From Pseudohongiella sp. (GTDB lineage: Bacteria > Pseudomonadota > Gammaproteobacteria > Pseudomonadales > Pseudohongiellaceae), in the NCBI GenBank assembly GCA_030652635.1, contig JAUSPW010000039.1, forward strand, positions 1 to 14,176: DNA of 14,176 bases. The letters are read 5' to 3'. This document shows positions 1-6,953 of this stretch, in pieces. The notes below the pieces were generated by a model that saw only the letters and a program-made list of their open reading frames with translations, ran no database searches and was not told the DNA's origin. The first letter of the stretch is position 1. Each line of letters begins with the position of its first letter. The position numbers and the translations under genes are program-made.

Positions 1-28
1 GTACGGCGATTAAAAGCGCCTCTCCGCC

Positions 29-883
29 TTATTGCCCGATCGCGATCGGGCGGTCAGGATGGGTGATCCACTCACTCCATGATCCCGGATAAAGCCTGGG
101 CATCGGCAAACCTGCAACAACGGCAGCCAGAATGTTATGGCAGGCTGTAACGCCTGAACCGCAATAACACACACGCTGCAATCCGTCAGGCAAGACTGGG
201 AAACGCGCCAACAACTGCTCTTTGGGCAACCAGCGCCCGTCGGCACCAAGATTGGCGGTACACGGCAGGCACGCAGCCCCCGGAATATGACCGGCTACCG
301 GGTCAATTGGCTCCATTTCGCCCCGAAAGCGTTCTGGAGCCCGAGCATCCAGCAACTGCAACTTCGCATCACCCGAAAGAATATGATTCGCATCAATCAT
401 CAAAGAATGATCTGGCCGCGCCACAAAATCACTGGGCCAGGGTCGCACAGCCAGTGACGAACTCATTCCCAGACCAGCGTTCAACCACGCAGCAAGCCCG
501 CCATCCAGCACGGAAACCTTGTGGTGTCCGACCCAGTGCAGCATCCACCACAAACGTGCGGCATAAGTACCGGGACCATCATCATAAATCACCACGTGAT
601 CCGTGGAGCGCAAACCTGCATCGCGCAGATGCGCCTCAAAAACACCCACCTCAGGCAAAGGATGACGACCTGTCTCTCCGGGAATAATTTCGGCTGACAG
701 ATCCTGATCAAGATCCATGTACAGTGCACCAGGAATATGCGCCACTGAATAGGCGACGCGACCATAACCGGTATCGTCCAGCATAAAACGGGTATCAATA
801 AGCAAAAGGTCTGCATCATTCAGTTTGCCGGCCAACTGCTCAACACTGATCAACGGTGAAACTGACGGGAACTGTAAATTCAT
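29..883 (-). CDS. sseA: 3-mercaptopyruvate/thiosulfate sulfurtransferase (two-domain rhodanese)
   Basis: Cytoplasmic enzyme moving a sulfane sulfur from 3-mercaptopyruvate (or thiosulfate) to cyanide or a thiol acceptor. It is 284 aa, the normal length for a tandem-rhodanese protein. The inactive N-terminal domain (about residues 10-135) has the LLIDTRF and HIPGALYMDLD motifs. The catalytic domain (about 160-280) has LLDARAPERFRGE, HIPGA and the active loop CGSGVT with nucleophile Cys241. The loop CGSGVTA is typical of the mercaptopyruvate class, and the PGSWSEW motif follows near the end. The frame stays open upstream to 976, but I chose the ATG at 883: an AGGA lies 10 nt upstream and the family fold begins right after it, whereas the extra 31 residues look like untranslated sequence. 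The gene is divergent from the exported methyltransferase at 1031. The family is certain; the choice between mercaptopyruvate and thiosulfate is likely but not proven. Confidence 0.93.
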   Translation of the reverse strand: MNLQFPSVSPLISVEQLAGKLNDADLLLIDTRFMLDDTGYGRVAYSVAHIPGALYMDLDQDLSAEIIPGETGRHPLPEVGVFEAHLRDAGLRSTDHVVIYDDGPGTYAARLWWMLHWVGHHKVSVLDGGLAAWLNAGLGMSSSLAVRPWPSDFVARPDHSLMIDANHILSGDAKLQLLDARAPERFRGEMEPIDPVAGHIPGAACLPCTANLGADGRWLPKEQLLARFPVLPDGLQRVCYCGSGVTACHNILAAVVAGLPMPRLYPGSWSEWITHPDRPIAIGQ

Positions 884-1030
884 AACACTGTTTTCCTGGG
901 CAACACGCTGGAACCGCATATTACCGATAGTTCGCAGCAACATGCCAGTAACTCGACGTCGACTGCTGGCCTGCAACTGGTTTACAAGGTATTCTTAAGC
1001 CTCACATTTAATCCATTTGGAGCTTTTTTC

Positions 1031-1846
1031 ATGAAACCTTTTCTGAAAACCTCGCTGATCTCTTTAGTCGCAGGCATTCTGGCGATTGGTCAGGTTGCCG
1101 CGCAGGAAAACACCGCGCTGCGCGCAGCCATCAACGGCGACCATCGCTCTGAAGCGAATAAAGCGCGTGATGTGTACCGTAGTCCTTACGAAACCTTGAG
1201 CTTTTTTGGTGTTGAAGCGGATGATGTCGTCATTGAAGCCTGGCCAGGCGGTGGCTGGTATACCGAAATACTGGCTCCCTATTTGAAAGAAGAAGGCAAA
1301 CTGATTGGTGCCACCTACGATCGCAGCGCAACCCCATTGGCGGGTTGGATGACCGGGTCGAATACTGGTTATGATCGGCTTTTAGCCAGCAACCCGGCAA
1401 TTTATGGTGATGTTGTGATAGCTGAACAACTGACACAAGCACAATCTACGCTGGCCGAGCCAGGCACTGTGGACGTTATTGTCGACTTCCGCAACGCGCA
1501 CAACTGGCTGGGCATGGGCGCTGAAAACGTGGTTAAGGCATGGCACACGGCGCTAAAAGCCGGTGGAGTAGTGGGCATTGTGGATCACCGCTGGCCTGCA
1601 GATCAGCCGGCTATCCCTGGCAACGGCTATATTCATGAGAAACAACTGGTCGACCTGATGACAGCCCACGGCTTCACGTTTGCTGGCAGCTCTGAAATCA
1701 ACGCCAACCCAAATGACCCTAAAGATCACGCGGGCGGCGTCTGGATGTTGCCACCCAATCTGCGTGGCGTCTCTGATGCAGACAAACCACGCTTCCTGGC
1801 GATTGGTGAAAGCGACCGTATGACTCTGAAGTTCATCAAGAACTGA
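1031..1846 (+). CDS. Exported class I SAM methyltransferase-like protein (COG4798 type)
   Basis: A 271-aa protein with a Sec signal peptide: MKPFLK, a hydrophobic core at residues 8-20 and probable cleavage after QVAA (residue 24). The mature part resembles the 'predicted methyltransferase' family. A Rossmann-type motif I (VIEAWPGGGWYTE, residues 67-79) is followed by the strand LIGATYD, an acidic strand VDVIVDFRNAHNW near 147-159, and VGIVDHR near 185. Family members are usually annotated only as predicted methyltransferases; the substrate is unknown. Catalysis outside the cytoplasm would be puzzling because S-adenosylmethionine is cytoplasmic, so the fold may have been reused. A GGAG 8 nt upstream of the ATG supports the start. 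The gene is divergent from the sulfurtransferase (147 bp apart) and converges on ctaA with only 8 bp between the stops. The family is fairly sure; the activity is open. Confidence 0.85.
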   Translation: MKPFLKTSLISLVAGILAIGQVAAQENTALRAAINGDHRSEANKARDVYRSPYETLSFFGVEADDVVIEAWPGGGWYTEILAPYLKEEGKLIGATYDRSATPLAGWMTGSNTGYDRLLASNPAIYGDVVIAEQLTQAQSTLAEPGTVDVIVDFRNAHNWLGMGAENVVKAWHTALKAGGVVGIVDHRWPADQPAIPGNGYIHEKQLVDLMTAHGFTFAGSSEINANPNDPKDHAGGVWMLPPNLRGVSDADKPRFLAIGESDRMTLKFIKN

Positions 1847-1854
1847 TTATCACC

Positions 1855-2841
1855 TCAACGGACTGCGGCGGACAAACTGTTCGCCGCGTGCCGGTAGTCC
1901 ATCCACAGCAAAAATTGCAGCCCAAAAATCAGCGACGCGCTCAGTAGATGCGTGGGCTGAACCAACATTGGCATGCCAAGATGGCCCAGTGTTGCACCTG
2001 ATAGCACCGCCAAGCCCACTACAGTCAGAATTCCTGCTGCCAAACGCGTCAAGCTGTGCGCAAACCCCAACGACTTCCACAGCATCCATACCAGCCAGAC
2101 ATTGCTGAATAACACCACCGCTGAAAACGACCGGTGCACATAAAACACCCACGACTGCGCTGAAATCCACATCTCGCGATCTGCACCCACCGTATGATTC
2201 AGATAGTCCATCAACTCACGAATCTGAATACCCATGGTGATCTGAATGACGGTCAGCACTAACACGACATACAACCATTTACGAAAACGCGGATCGATAC
2301 CTGCCGCTGACTTCGCCGCCAGCTCAGTCCTGCGAGACAAGGCCAATGCGTAAATTAATGTCGCTACAATCACCAAAGCCATCAGCATGTGCACAGTAAT
2401 CATACCCGGCTGTAAATTCGATGCCACAACACGCGAACCAAGCCAGGCCTGGTAAAGCACCATCAGCAGCGCTGCAACAGACGCAATCATGATTTTATTG
2501 TCATGTTTACGCACTGAAAATGACTTCAAGGCCGTTGCCAGGATCAGAAAACCTATCGTGACCCCTACAAGCCGGTTGAGATACTCGGTCCAGGTTTTGA
2601 CCACATTAAAACGCGTTTCCGCATAACCCCGATCTGCATAGATTTCCTGATAGTTCGCAGGCAACTGCGCCTCACTGGTGGGTGGAATCAGGCGACCAAA
2701 ACAGGTTGGCCAATCGGGGCAACCCATGCCCGCGCCGGTAGCCCGCACGGAAGCACCTACCAGAATCAAAAAGTAAACTGCACAAATGGTAATAATCGCC
2801 AGGCGACGCCAGGATTTTAAGGCAGGAGTATCTACAGTCAT
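1855..2841 (-). CDS. ctaA: Heme A synthase (COX15/CtaA family)
   Basis: Inner-membrane enzyme oxidising the C8 methyl of heme O to the formyl group of heme A, the cofactor of aa3-type cytochrome c oxidases. It is 328 aa with about eight hydrophobic helices in two four-helix halves, normal for the family. The N-terminal GASVRATGAGMGCPDWPTC is diagnostic and holds the extracytoplasmic loop cysteines Cys41 and Cys47. Helix-based heme-ligand candidates are His151 (TVHMLMAL), His236 (FYVHRSF) and His298 (PTHLLSA). The usual His of the helix-2 E-x-x-H-R motif is Asn here (E86-Y-L-N89-R). The ATG at 2841 has only a weak GGA upstream. The AraC-type regulator lies 102 bp upstream on the same strand. 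No cytochrome oxidase genes or heme O synthase are in the window. The family is certain. Confidence 0.95.
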   Translation of the reverse strand: MTVDTPALKSWRRLAIITICAVYFLILVGASVRATGAGMGCPDWPTCFGRLIPPTSEAQLPANYQEIYADRGYAETRFNVVKTWTEYLNRLVGVTIGFLILATALKSFSVRKHDNKIMIASVAALLMVLYQAWLGSRVVASNLQPGMITVHMLMALVIVATLIYALALSRRTELAAKSAAGIDPRFRKWLYVVLVLTVIQITMGIQIRELMDYLNHTVGADREMWISAQSWVFYVHRSFSAVVLFSNVWLVWMLWKSLGFAHSLTRLAAGILTVVGLAVLSGATLGHLGMPMLVQPTHLLSASLIFGLQFLLWMDYRHAANSLSAAVR

Positions 2842-2943
2842 AGTGTCCGTCGGGGCCAGAGGCCGGTCATCTAACTTAAGTCAATGGGTGATGGGTACGC
2901 GTGTGGCAACGTGCCCGGGGGACGGTCTTGTTATGCACGGATT

Positions 2944-4044
2944 TTACTCCGCCTGCCCCGAGCGGTAAACCGATGGTGTGACCTGATGGGTATCTTTAAA
3001 TGCTTTATTAAACGATGACAAAGACGCGTACCCAACATCCAGCGCGATGCTGGAGATAGGGATGTGTTGTTCATCAGGATCCAGCAAGCGACGGGCGGCT
3101 TCCTCTATACGATACTGGTTGAGAAATTGATTAAAATTCCGGTAGTGCAAGGATTGATTGATCAATTTGCGCAAACGATATTCTTGTACTGACACCTTCA
3201 CTGCCAGATCGCCTATCGTCAAACCTGGCTCGGCGTACAAGCGTTCCTGCTGCATGGCCTTTAACACCCGGTCGATCAGCAACTGGTCCTGCTTTGAAAT
3301 CGGTGCCGTACCAGACCTCAATTCTTCTGGCACACTGCCATTTTTGTCCGTTGTCATGCCTGTCAGACTGAGTGCTGGTTGATCACCTGCCATATGGATC
3401 AACTGGGGGGTGTCTTTGTGGATCTGAAACATCCCCAGATTGATAAACAGAATCAGCAGGAAAATCACAAAAAAGTACAAGGAATCCAGTTGCGGGCTTC
3501 CCAACCAGAAAAAACCTGAACCAATAATCAGACCTACAATGCTGCCCATGCCAATCGCAAAGGGCATACGCAGCTGCCGGCGCAACTCCACCAGATCAGA
3601 ATCCCGTCCACGGCATGCCATATAAACCACATGACAGGCCAGCAATAACATAATCAATTGCGGCACATAAAAGAAAATCAGGAAAAACACGCTGCTGCGT
3701 GATTGTGTGCCGTCATATATCCAGAGCCCAAAGCCTCGCAGCGCCAGGTAAGAAATGATCAAAACCCAGATACCTTTATGAATATCAGGATTATCTTCAA
3801 ACAAATAACGCGCAATGACCCACAACACCGCCGGCGCTAAGATGGCCATCATGCTCAACATGGCGCTAAACCCGGGCAGCCCAATATCGGGTTGACGCGA
3901 AAGAATATAGGCCGTCAGACACAAACAGAATAAGGCAATCAAATGCGCAAGACGTTTACCCGGAAAATAAACCAGGTAAAGGCATGCAAGAAACAGCAGT
4001 TGGGAAATAGCCAGGTAACTACTGGCAGAGTGCATCCAGGCCAT
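2944..4044 (-). CDS. Membrane-anchored AraC-family transcription regulator
   Basis: A 366-aa protein. Residues 10-210 form about seven hydrophobic segments (roughly 10-28, 33-51, 58-80, 92-110, 117-142, 160-180 and 187-207). A linker of about 45 residues leads to a C-terminal AraC double helix-turn-helix domain (about 260-366), with IGDLAVKVSVQEYRLRKLI as the first HTH and ISSIALDVGYASLSSFNKAF as the second, then the typical TPSVYR ending. A membrane sensor joined directly to an AraC DNA-binding domain is a recognised arrangement; ligand and targets cannot be told from sequence. The ATG at 4044 lacks a clear ribosome binding site, and the ATG at 4035 is an alternative. Two copies of a 14-bp direct repeat sit just upstream and could be its own operator. 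ctaA follows 102 bp downstream on the same strand and may be a target or merely a neighbour. Confidence 0.9.
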   Translation of the reverse strand: MAWMHSASSYLAISQLLFLACLYLVYFPGKRLAHLIALFCLCLTAYILSRQPDIGLPGFSAMLSMMAILAPAVLWVIARYLFEDNPDIHKGIWVLIISYLALRGFGLWIYDGTQSRSSVFFLIFFYVPQLIMLLLACHVVYMACRGRDSDLVELRRQLRMPFAIGMGSIVGLIIGSGFFWLGSPQLDSLYFFVIFLLILFINLGMFQIHKDTPQLIHMAGDQPALSLTGMTTDKNGSVPEELRSGTAPISKQDQLLIDRVLKAMQQERLYAEPGLTIGDLAVKVSVQEYRLRKLINQSLHYRNFNQFLNQYRIEEAARRLLDPDEQHIPISSIALDVGYASLSSFNKAFKDTHQVTPSVYRSGQAE

Positions 4045-4065
4045 AAAAGTGAATCTGATGTTGGT

Positions 4066-4106
4066 GTGTGCAAAGCAAGATAAATTAGCCGCGTGTGCAA
4101 AGCAAG
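4066..4106 (-). repeat. Perfect 14-bp direct repeat upstream of the AraC-type gene (candidate operator)
   Basis: GTGTGCAAAGCAAG occurs at 4066-4079 and again at 4093-4106, a period of 27 bp; on the regulator's strand it reads CTTGCTTTGCACAC. The copies lie 22-35 and 49-62 bp upstream of the regulator's ATG, in the only room for its promoter, because a terminator occupies 4125-4178. AraC proteins commonly bind directly repeated half-sites, so autoregulation is a reasonable inference. No convincing -10/-35 pair could be fixed. Confidence 0.6.
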
Positions 4107-4124
4107 CGCGCGCCCGCCGCGCAA

Positions 4125-4178
4125 TAAAAATGGCCCCGACGCCGGGCTGATCAGCAGATCAGTCTGAGGTCAGGGCCA
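4125..4178 (-). terminator. Rho-independent terminator of the copper/cytochrome unit
   Basis: In the minus-strand transcript TGGCCCTGAC (4178-4169) pairs with GTCGGGGCCA (4140-4131), a 10-bp stem with one G-U pair. A second perfect 6-bp hairpin, CTGATC-tgct-GATCAG (4162-4147), is nested inside, and a run of U residues (complement of 4126-4130) follows directly. It lies about 80 bp past the stop of the gene at 4259 and insulates the AraC-type gene from read-through. Confidence 0.85.
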
Positions 4179-4219
4179 AAAAACCACACAGCCGGGATGT
4201 CTTCCGTACCGCATGATTA

Positions 4220-4244
4220 CCACAACGCTTGTTCTACGTTGTGG
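4220..4244. repeat. Hairpin just after the 4259 stop codon
   Basis: CCACAACG (4220-4227) and CGTTGTGG (4237-4244) form a perfect 8-bp stem with a 9-nt loop, 14 bp past the stop of the secreted protein gene. No T-run follows on either strand, so it is not a classical terminator. It may protect the 3' end of the message or act together with the terminator at 4125-4178. Confidence 0.6.
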
Positions 4245-4258
4245 CTTATCTCATTGGA

Positions 4259-5218
4259 TCACGGGTTTACGTTAACCGTGATGTACTGGTCGTGATACAG
4301 ACCACCATCGTCTGCTCGTCCCCACAAAATGTAGGTGCCGGGCTGATCAAACGTGACTGTTGTTTCATAGATGCCATCTTCCGGGATGGGCGGTGGCGTC
4401 CAGTACGCACCCCAAGGTGAGTTGGCGCTGGCACGCGTATCTTCCCAAGGCTTGGACTGTGGCGGGGAAAACTCCGCACTGCCTTCACCACGGTACACAT
4501 TCCATGACAGGAACAGGCCGTTGGTTTTACCGACGGTAATTCGGGCCGGAGGACGCTGGAAGCGACGCAATTCTGCCGTCGCTGCAGAACTTGCTGCGGC
4601 ACCAAACGCCGATGCAGTTGCATCACCGCGCGGCTTAGGCAAACCATCATCTTCCACTTGGGTTCTGATCAACAGAGGCTCGCCTGCTCGCACATTACGC
4701 ACGTTGTCACCCAGAATGGTTACAACTGGCGGGGTGTTTGCACGAGATTCGGGCGTACTGGTACCTGCACCCAGAGAACCGGTTTCAGAGGCTATTACTA
4801 CACTGTCAACAATGTAGTCTTTTGCCAGTGTTGCGTACGCAACACGTGTCTCACCGTTAGGTGAGCGTATAGTCCAAGCCAGCTCTTTGTCACCCCAGTC
4901 AGCCGGCACCTGCACTTTGAAAGTGAAACGGTTACGACGTGGCAGAAAACGAGTGGGCTGTGCACGATCTGCTTCGCCCGGAGAGAAGAAATTATTCTCG
5001 CCCACCGGAATGTTCAGCTCTTCTTCCCAGTTCTCGTTGTGGTAACCAAACAGAAAGTTATAGGTACCATCGGGATTCTGCTCCCAGCCTTCGTAGGCGG
5101 GCTCGATGTGCTGACCGCTGTGGTAAGTCTGGGCCATGACTGACCCTGACCATACCAGCGCGATACTCAGTACAGTTGCTGCGGCAACTGAACAGCTTTC
5201 TTTAAAACGGACAAACAT
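4259..5218 (-). CDS. Secreted Ig/PKD-like protein of unknown function, partner of the cytochrome c-copper protein
   Basis: A 319-aa protein with a Sec signal peptide (core at residues 11-26, cleavage after SVMA at 29), so periplasmic or secreted. Domain 1 (about 41-140) is rich in aromatic residues and has the pattern GWEQNPDGTYNFLFGY, IPVGENN, QPTRFLPRRNRFTF and DWGDKELAWT. I recall this pattern from uncharacterised exported proteins of several phyla, but I know no function for it. Domain 2 is a split beta-sandwich: PPVVTILGDN with AGEPLLIRTQVEDDG (about 162-193), then a long insert containing LFLSWNVYRGEG, then TVTFDQPGTYILWGRADDGG and a final strand (about 285-319). An Ala-rich linker (ASAFGAAASSAATA) lies in the insert. 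No cysteines occur in the mature protein. The start at 5218 has a GGGAG 8 nt upstream, inside the end of the previous gene, with a 3-bp gap, so the two are surely cotranscribed and the product probably works with that protein. Confidence 0.85.
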   Translation of the reverse strand: MFVRFKESCSVAAATVLSIALVWSGSVMAQTYHSGQHIEPAYEGWEQNPDGTYNFLFGYHNENWEEELNIPVGENNFFSPGEADRAQPTRFLPRRNRFTFKVQVPADWGDKELAWTIRSPNGETRVAYATLAKDYIVDSVVIASETGSLGAGTSTPESRANTPPVVTILGDNVRNVRAGEPLLIRTQVEDDGLPKPRGDATASAFGAAASSAATAELRRFQRPPARITVGKTNGLFLSWNVYRGEGSAEFSPPQSKPWEDTRASANSPWGAYWTPPPIPEDGIYETTVTFDQPGTYILWGRADDGGLYHDQYITVNVNP

Positions 5219-5221
5219 TGC

Positions 5222-6727
5222 TTATTCTCCCTCAGACTGGCTGAGCATCACACGCGTGCGGCCCAGTTTCTGTTTTTCTTCATCCGTGAGCGACAGATAA
5301 TTGATCTGGGCTTCGGTCATATTTTTCTTGTCTTCTTCAGTCAGCTCAACTGGCGCAACCAGCGGTGCCAGACACAGCGGGCAGCCAATGACATGATCGT
5401 TCGGACCCAGGTCAAGCTTACGACGACGATCAGCCATTTCCTGCAGGAACTGGTCTTCGGTCATGGCAACACGCATACCCAGATCGATAAACATGTTGGT
5501 CACTGAACGGTTACCAGAACCTTGCCAGTTACGTGAATCAGGCACGTTAGGGTTGGTTGCCGTGTTGTTCATGTATCCAACAATGTGCAGTACTGTGCCA
5601 GTTGGCAGCAGTGGTGCAGAATCAGCACCAAAGGTGTAACCACGCACCCAGTTATGGTCGTAACCAACACAGGAAAGCGTTTCTACGGTGTAACCCCAGA
5701 TGGCTTCAAGACACATACGTTCGCCCGGGGCGTGCAGGTGTGGCTCAAACGTCACGACTTTAGTTGGCTGGGTCATCACCGCGTAGGCATGCAGTTCTTG
5801 CTTGTCTTTGTTACCGGTAATAGAAATATCTACGCCATTACCCAATCCAAACACCGCAGGACGATACTTGGGCTCATACCCTTTTGGATGAAAACGGAAA
5901 CCGATTTCAAGGTGACCCGTTGTATCGACGCCTGTGGAGTGCAGGTGCACAGAGTTGGACACGAGGAAGGAATTGGCACGCAGCAAACGGCCACCGTCTT
6001 CGTCAAAAATGTCGGGGTTACGCGCGATTTCGTGCACTGGCCAAGGCACCTGCAATCCATCAGAGGTACCGTCTTCGTTAAATACCTGAGTGCTCCAGAT
6101 CATGTGGTGAACAATGTTGCGTCCACCTACAGTACCACCGGCGGCGCTCATGTCACGGTCATTAACTTCACGGATTTCTACAGATCTAACATAACGGTCT
6201 TCAGTCATACCTGTCGGCACGCTGGGGATATCACCCCACCAGTCCGGCGCTCCGCCTTCAACAAATATATCTTGTGTACGAATGATCAGATCAGGTTCGC
6301 CAGCTGCCCACGTACCGCTGTTATCAAATACCAGTGGTGTTGGTGCATCAGATGGATTACCACGAGGAACGCCGCCGCGTGCCCACATGGAGATTTTGGC
6401 AAGTTCTTCATCACTCAAAGAAGGGTCCTGCTTGTAATCCTGAATCCCTACGTCTTTTTCGGCATACCATGGCGGCATGGCACCGGCACGGTCACGCAAA
6501 TGCGTGCGGTATTCAACAAGACCTGCGAAGGGAACAACTTCGTCGTAAGTCACCAAAGACATCGGTGCAACACCAGCAGGTCTGTGGCAGCTCTGGCAGG
6601 CACGCTGCAAAATGGGCTCGATATCTTTATGGAAGGTTACGCCTTCAGTAGATGTCTGTGCAGACACACTAAAAGGCAGGGCAAGAGCCATAGCGGCGAT
6701 CAGTCGGGCTGAAAGTAGCATCCTCAC
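5222..6727 (-). CDS. Exported monoheme cytochrome c fused to a PHM-like (type II copper monooxygenase) domain
   Basis: A 501-aa periplasmic protein with cleavage after SVSA (residue 23). The N-terminal cytochrome c domain has the heme motif CQSCH (44-48), then RPAGVAPMSL, and probable axial Met84 in MPPW. The rest matches the copper-ligand plan of peptidylglycine alpha-hydroxylating monooxygenase: HHM at 207-209 and His263 in VHLHSTG (CuH-type site), HLH at 330-332 (CuM-type site), and Met412 in RSVTNMF as the likely CuM methionine. It also has YDHNW (356-360) and NNTATNPNVPD (387-397), which I recall from bacterial cytochrome c-PHM fusions. A CPLC motif (449-452) near the C-terminus is extra. 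Inferred role: heme-supplied oxidation or copper redox chemistry in the periplasm, substrate unknown. I chose the GTG at 6727 because AGGAGG lies 6 nt away; the ATG at 6721 (499 aa) is 12 nt away. It is first in an operon with the gene ending at 4259. Confidence 0.87.
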   Translation of the reverse strand: MRMLLSARLIAAMALALPFSVSAQTSTEGVTFHKDIEPILQRACQSCHRPAGVAPMSLVTYDEVVPFAGLVEYRTHLRDRAGAMPPWYAEKDVGIQDYKQDPSLSDEELAKISMWARGGVPRGNPSDAPTPLVFDNSGTWAAGEPDLIIRTQDIFVEGGAPDWWGDIPSVPTGMTEDRYVRSVEIREVNDRDMSAAGGTVGGRNIVHHMIWSTQVFNEDGTSDGLQVPWPVHEIARNPDIFDEDGGRLLRANSFLVSNSVHLHSTGVDTTGHLEIGFRFHPKGYEPKYRPAVFGLGNGVDISITGNKDKQELHAYAVMTQPTKVVTFEPHLHAPGERMCLEAIWGYTVETLSCVGYDHNWVRGYTFGADSAPLLPTGTVLHIVGYMNNTATNPNVPDSRNWQGSGNRSVTNMFIDLGMRVAMTEDQFLQEMADRRRKLDLGPNDHVIGCPLCLAPLVAPVELTEEDKKNMTEAQINYLSLTDEEKQKLGRTRVMLSQSEGE

Positions 6728-6953
6728 GGGACACCTCCTAATTGTTGTTGTTACGATTAACCAGCGCATTGAATCATGAATTGATTCACATCGTCTTGTT
6801 GATTTATGCAAATGTCTGACGGATTCTTGAAAAACAGCTGATCGACTTCAAAATCCGATAGTAATAGTCCTGCCAGCGCTTAAGCGGCCATGATATAAAT
6901 GCGCACAATAAAAAACCTGCTTACTCCTACTTCTGGCCGGATGCATCTACGTT
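6728..6953. promoter_or_regulatory. Divergent control region between the cytochrome c-copper operon and the CopC-like gene
   Basis: This 226-bp gene-free stretch must hold the promoters of two divergent units. It contains an inverted repeat, TGAATCA-tgaat-TGATTCA (6770-6788), about 43-61 bp upstream of the GTG at 6727, a candidate operator site. No promoter hexamers could be assigned with confidence, and no gene was found here. Confidence 0.5.
6734..6739 (-). promoter_or_regulatory. Ribosome binding site AGGAGG that favours the GTG start at 6727
   Basis: The perfect Shine-Dalgarno core lies 6 nt from GTG 6727 and 12 nt from ATG 6721; both are in the same frame. The shorter spacing favours GTG. 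The product gains only two residues (Met-Arg) before the signal peptide. Confidence 0.7.

Noticed and set aside
884..976. N-terminal extension of the sulfurtransferase to 976
   Set aside because: The extra residues do not match the family and the AGGA ribosome site supports the ATG at 883.
4229..4420. Plus-strand short open frame near the end of the secreted protein gene
   Set aside because: It starts inside a hairpin and overlaps the well-supported gene on the other strand.
5585..6712. Long open frame of 375 codons on the plus strand
   Set aside because: It lies wholly antisense to the cytochrome c-copper gene, has no recognisable domain, and its composition looks like a shadow of the codon pattern opposite.
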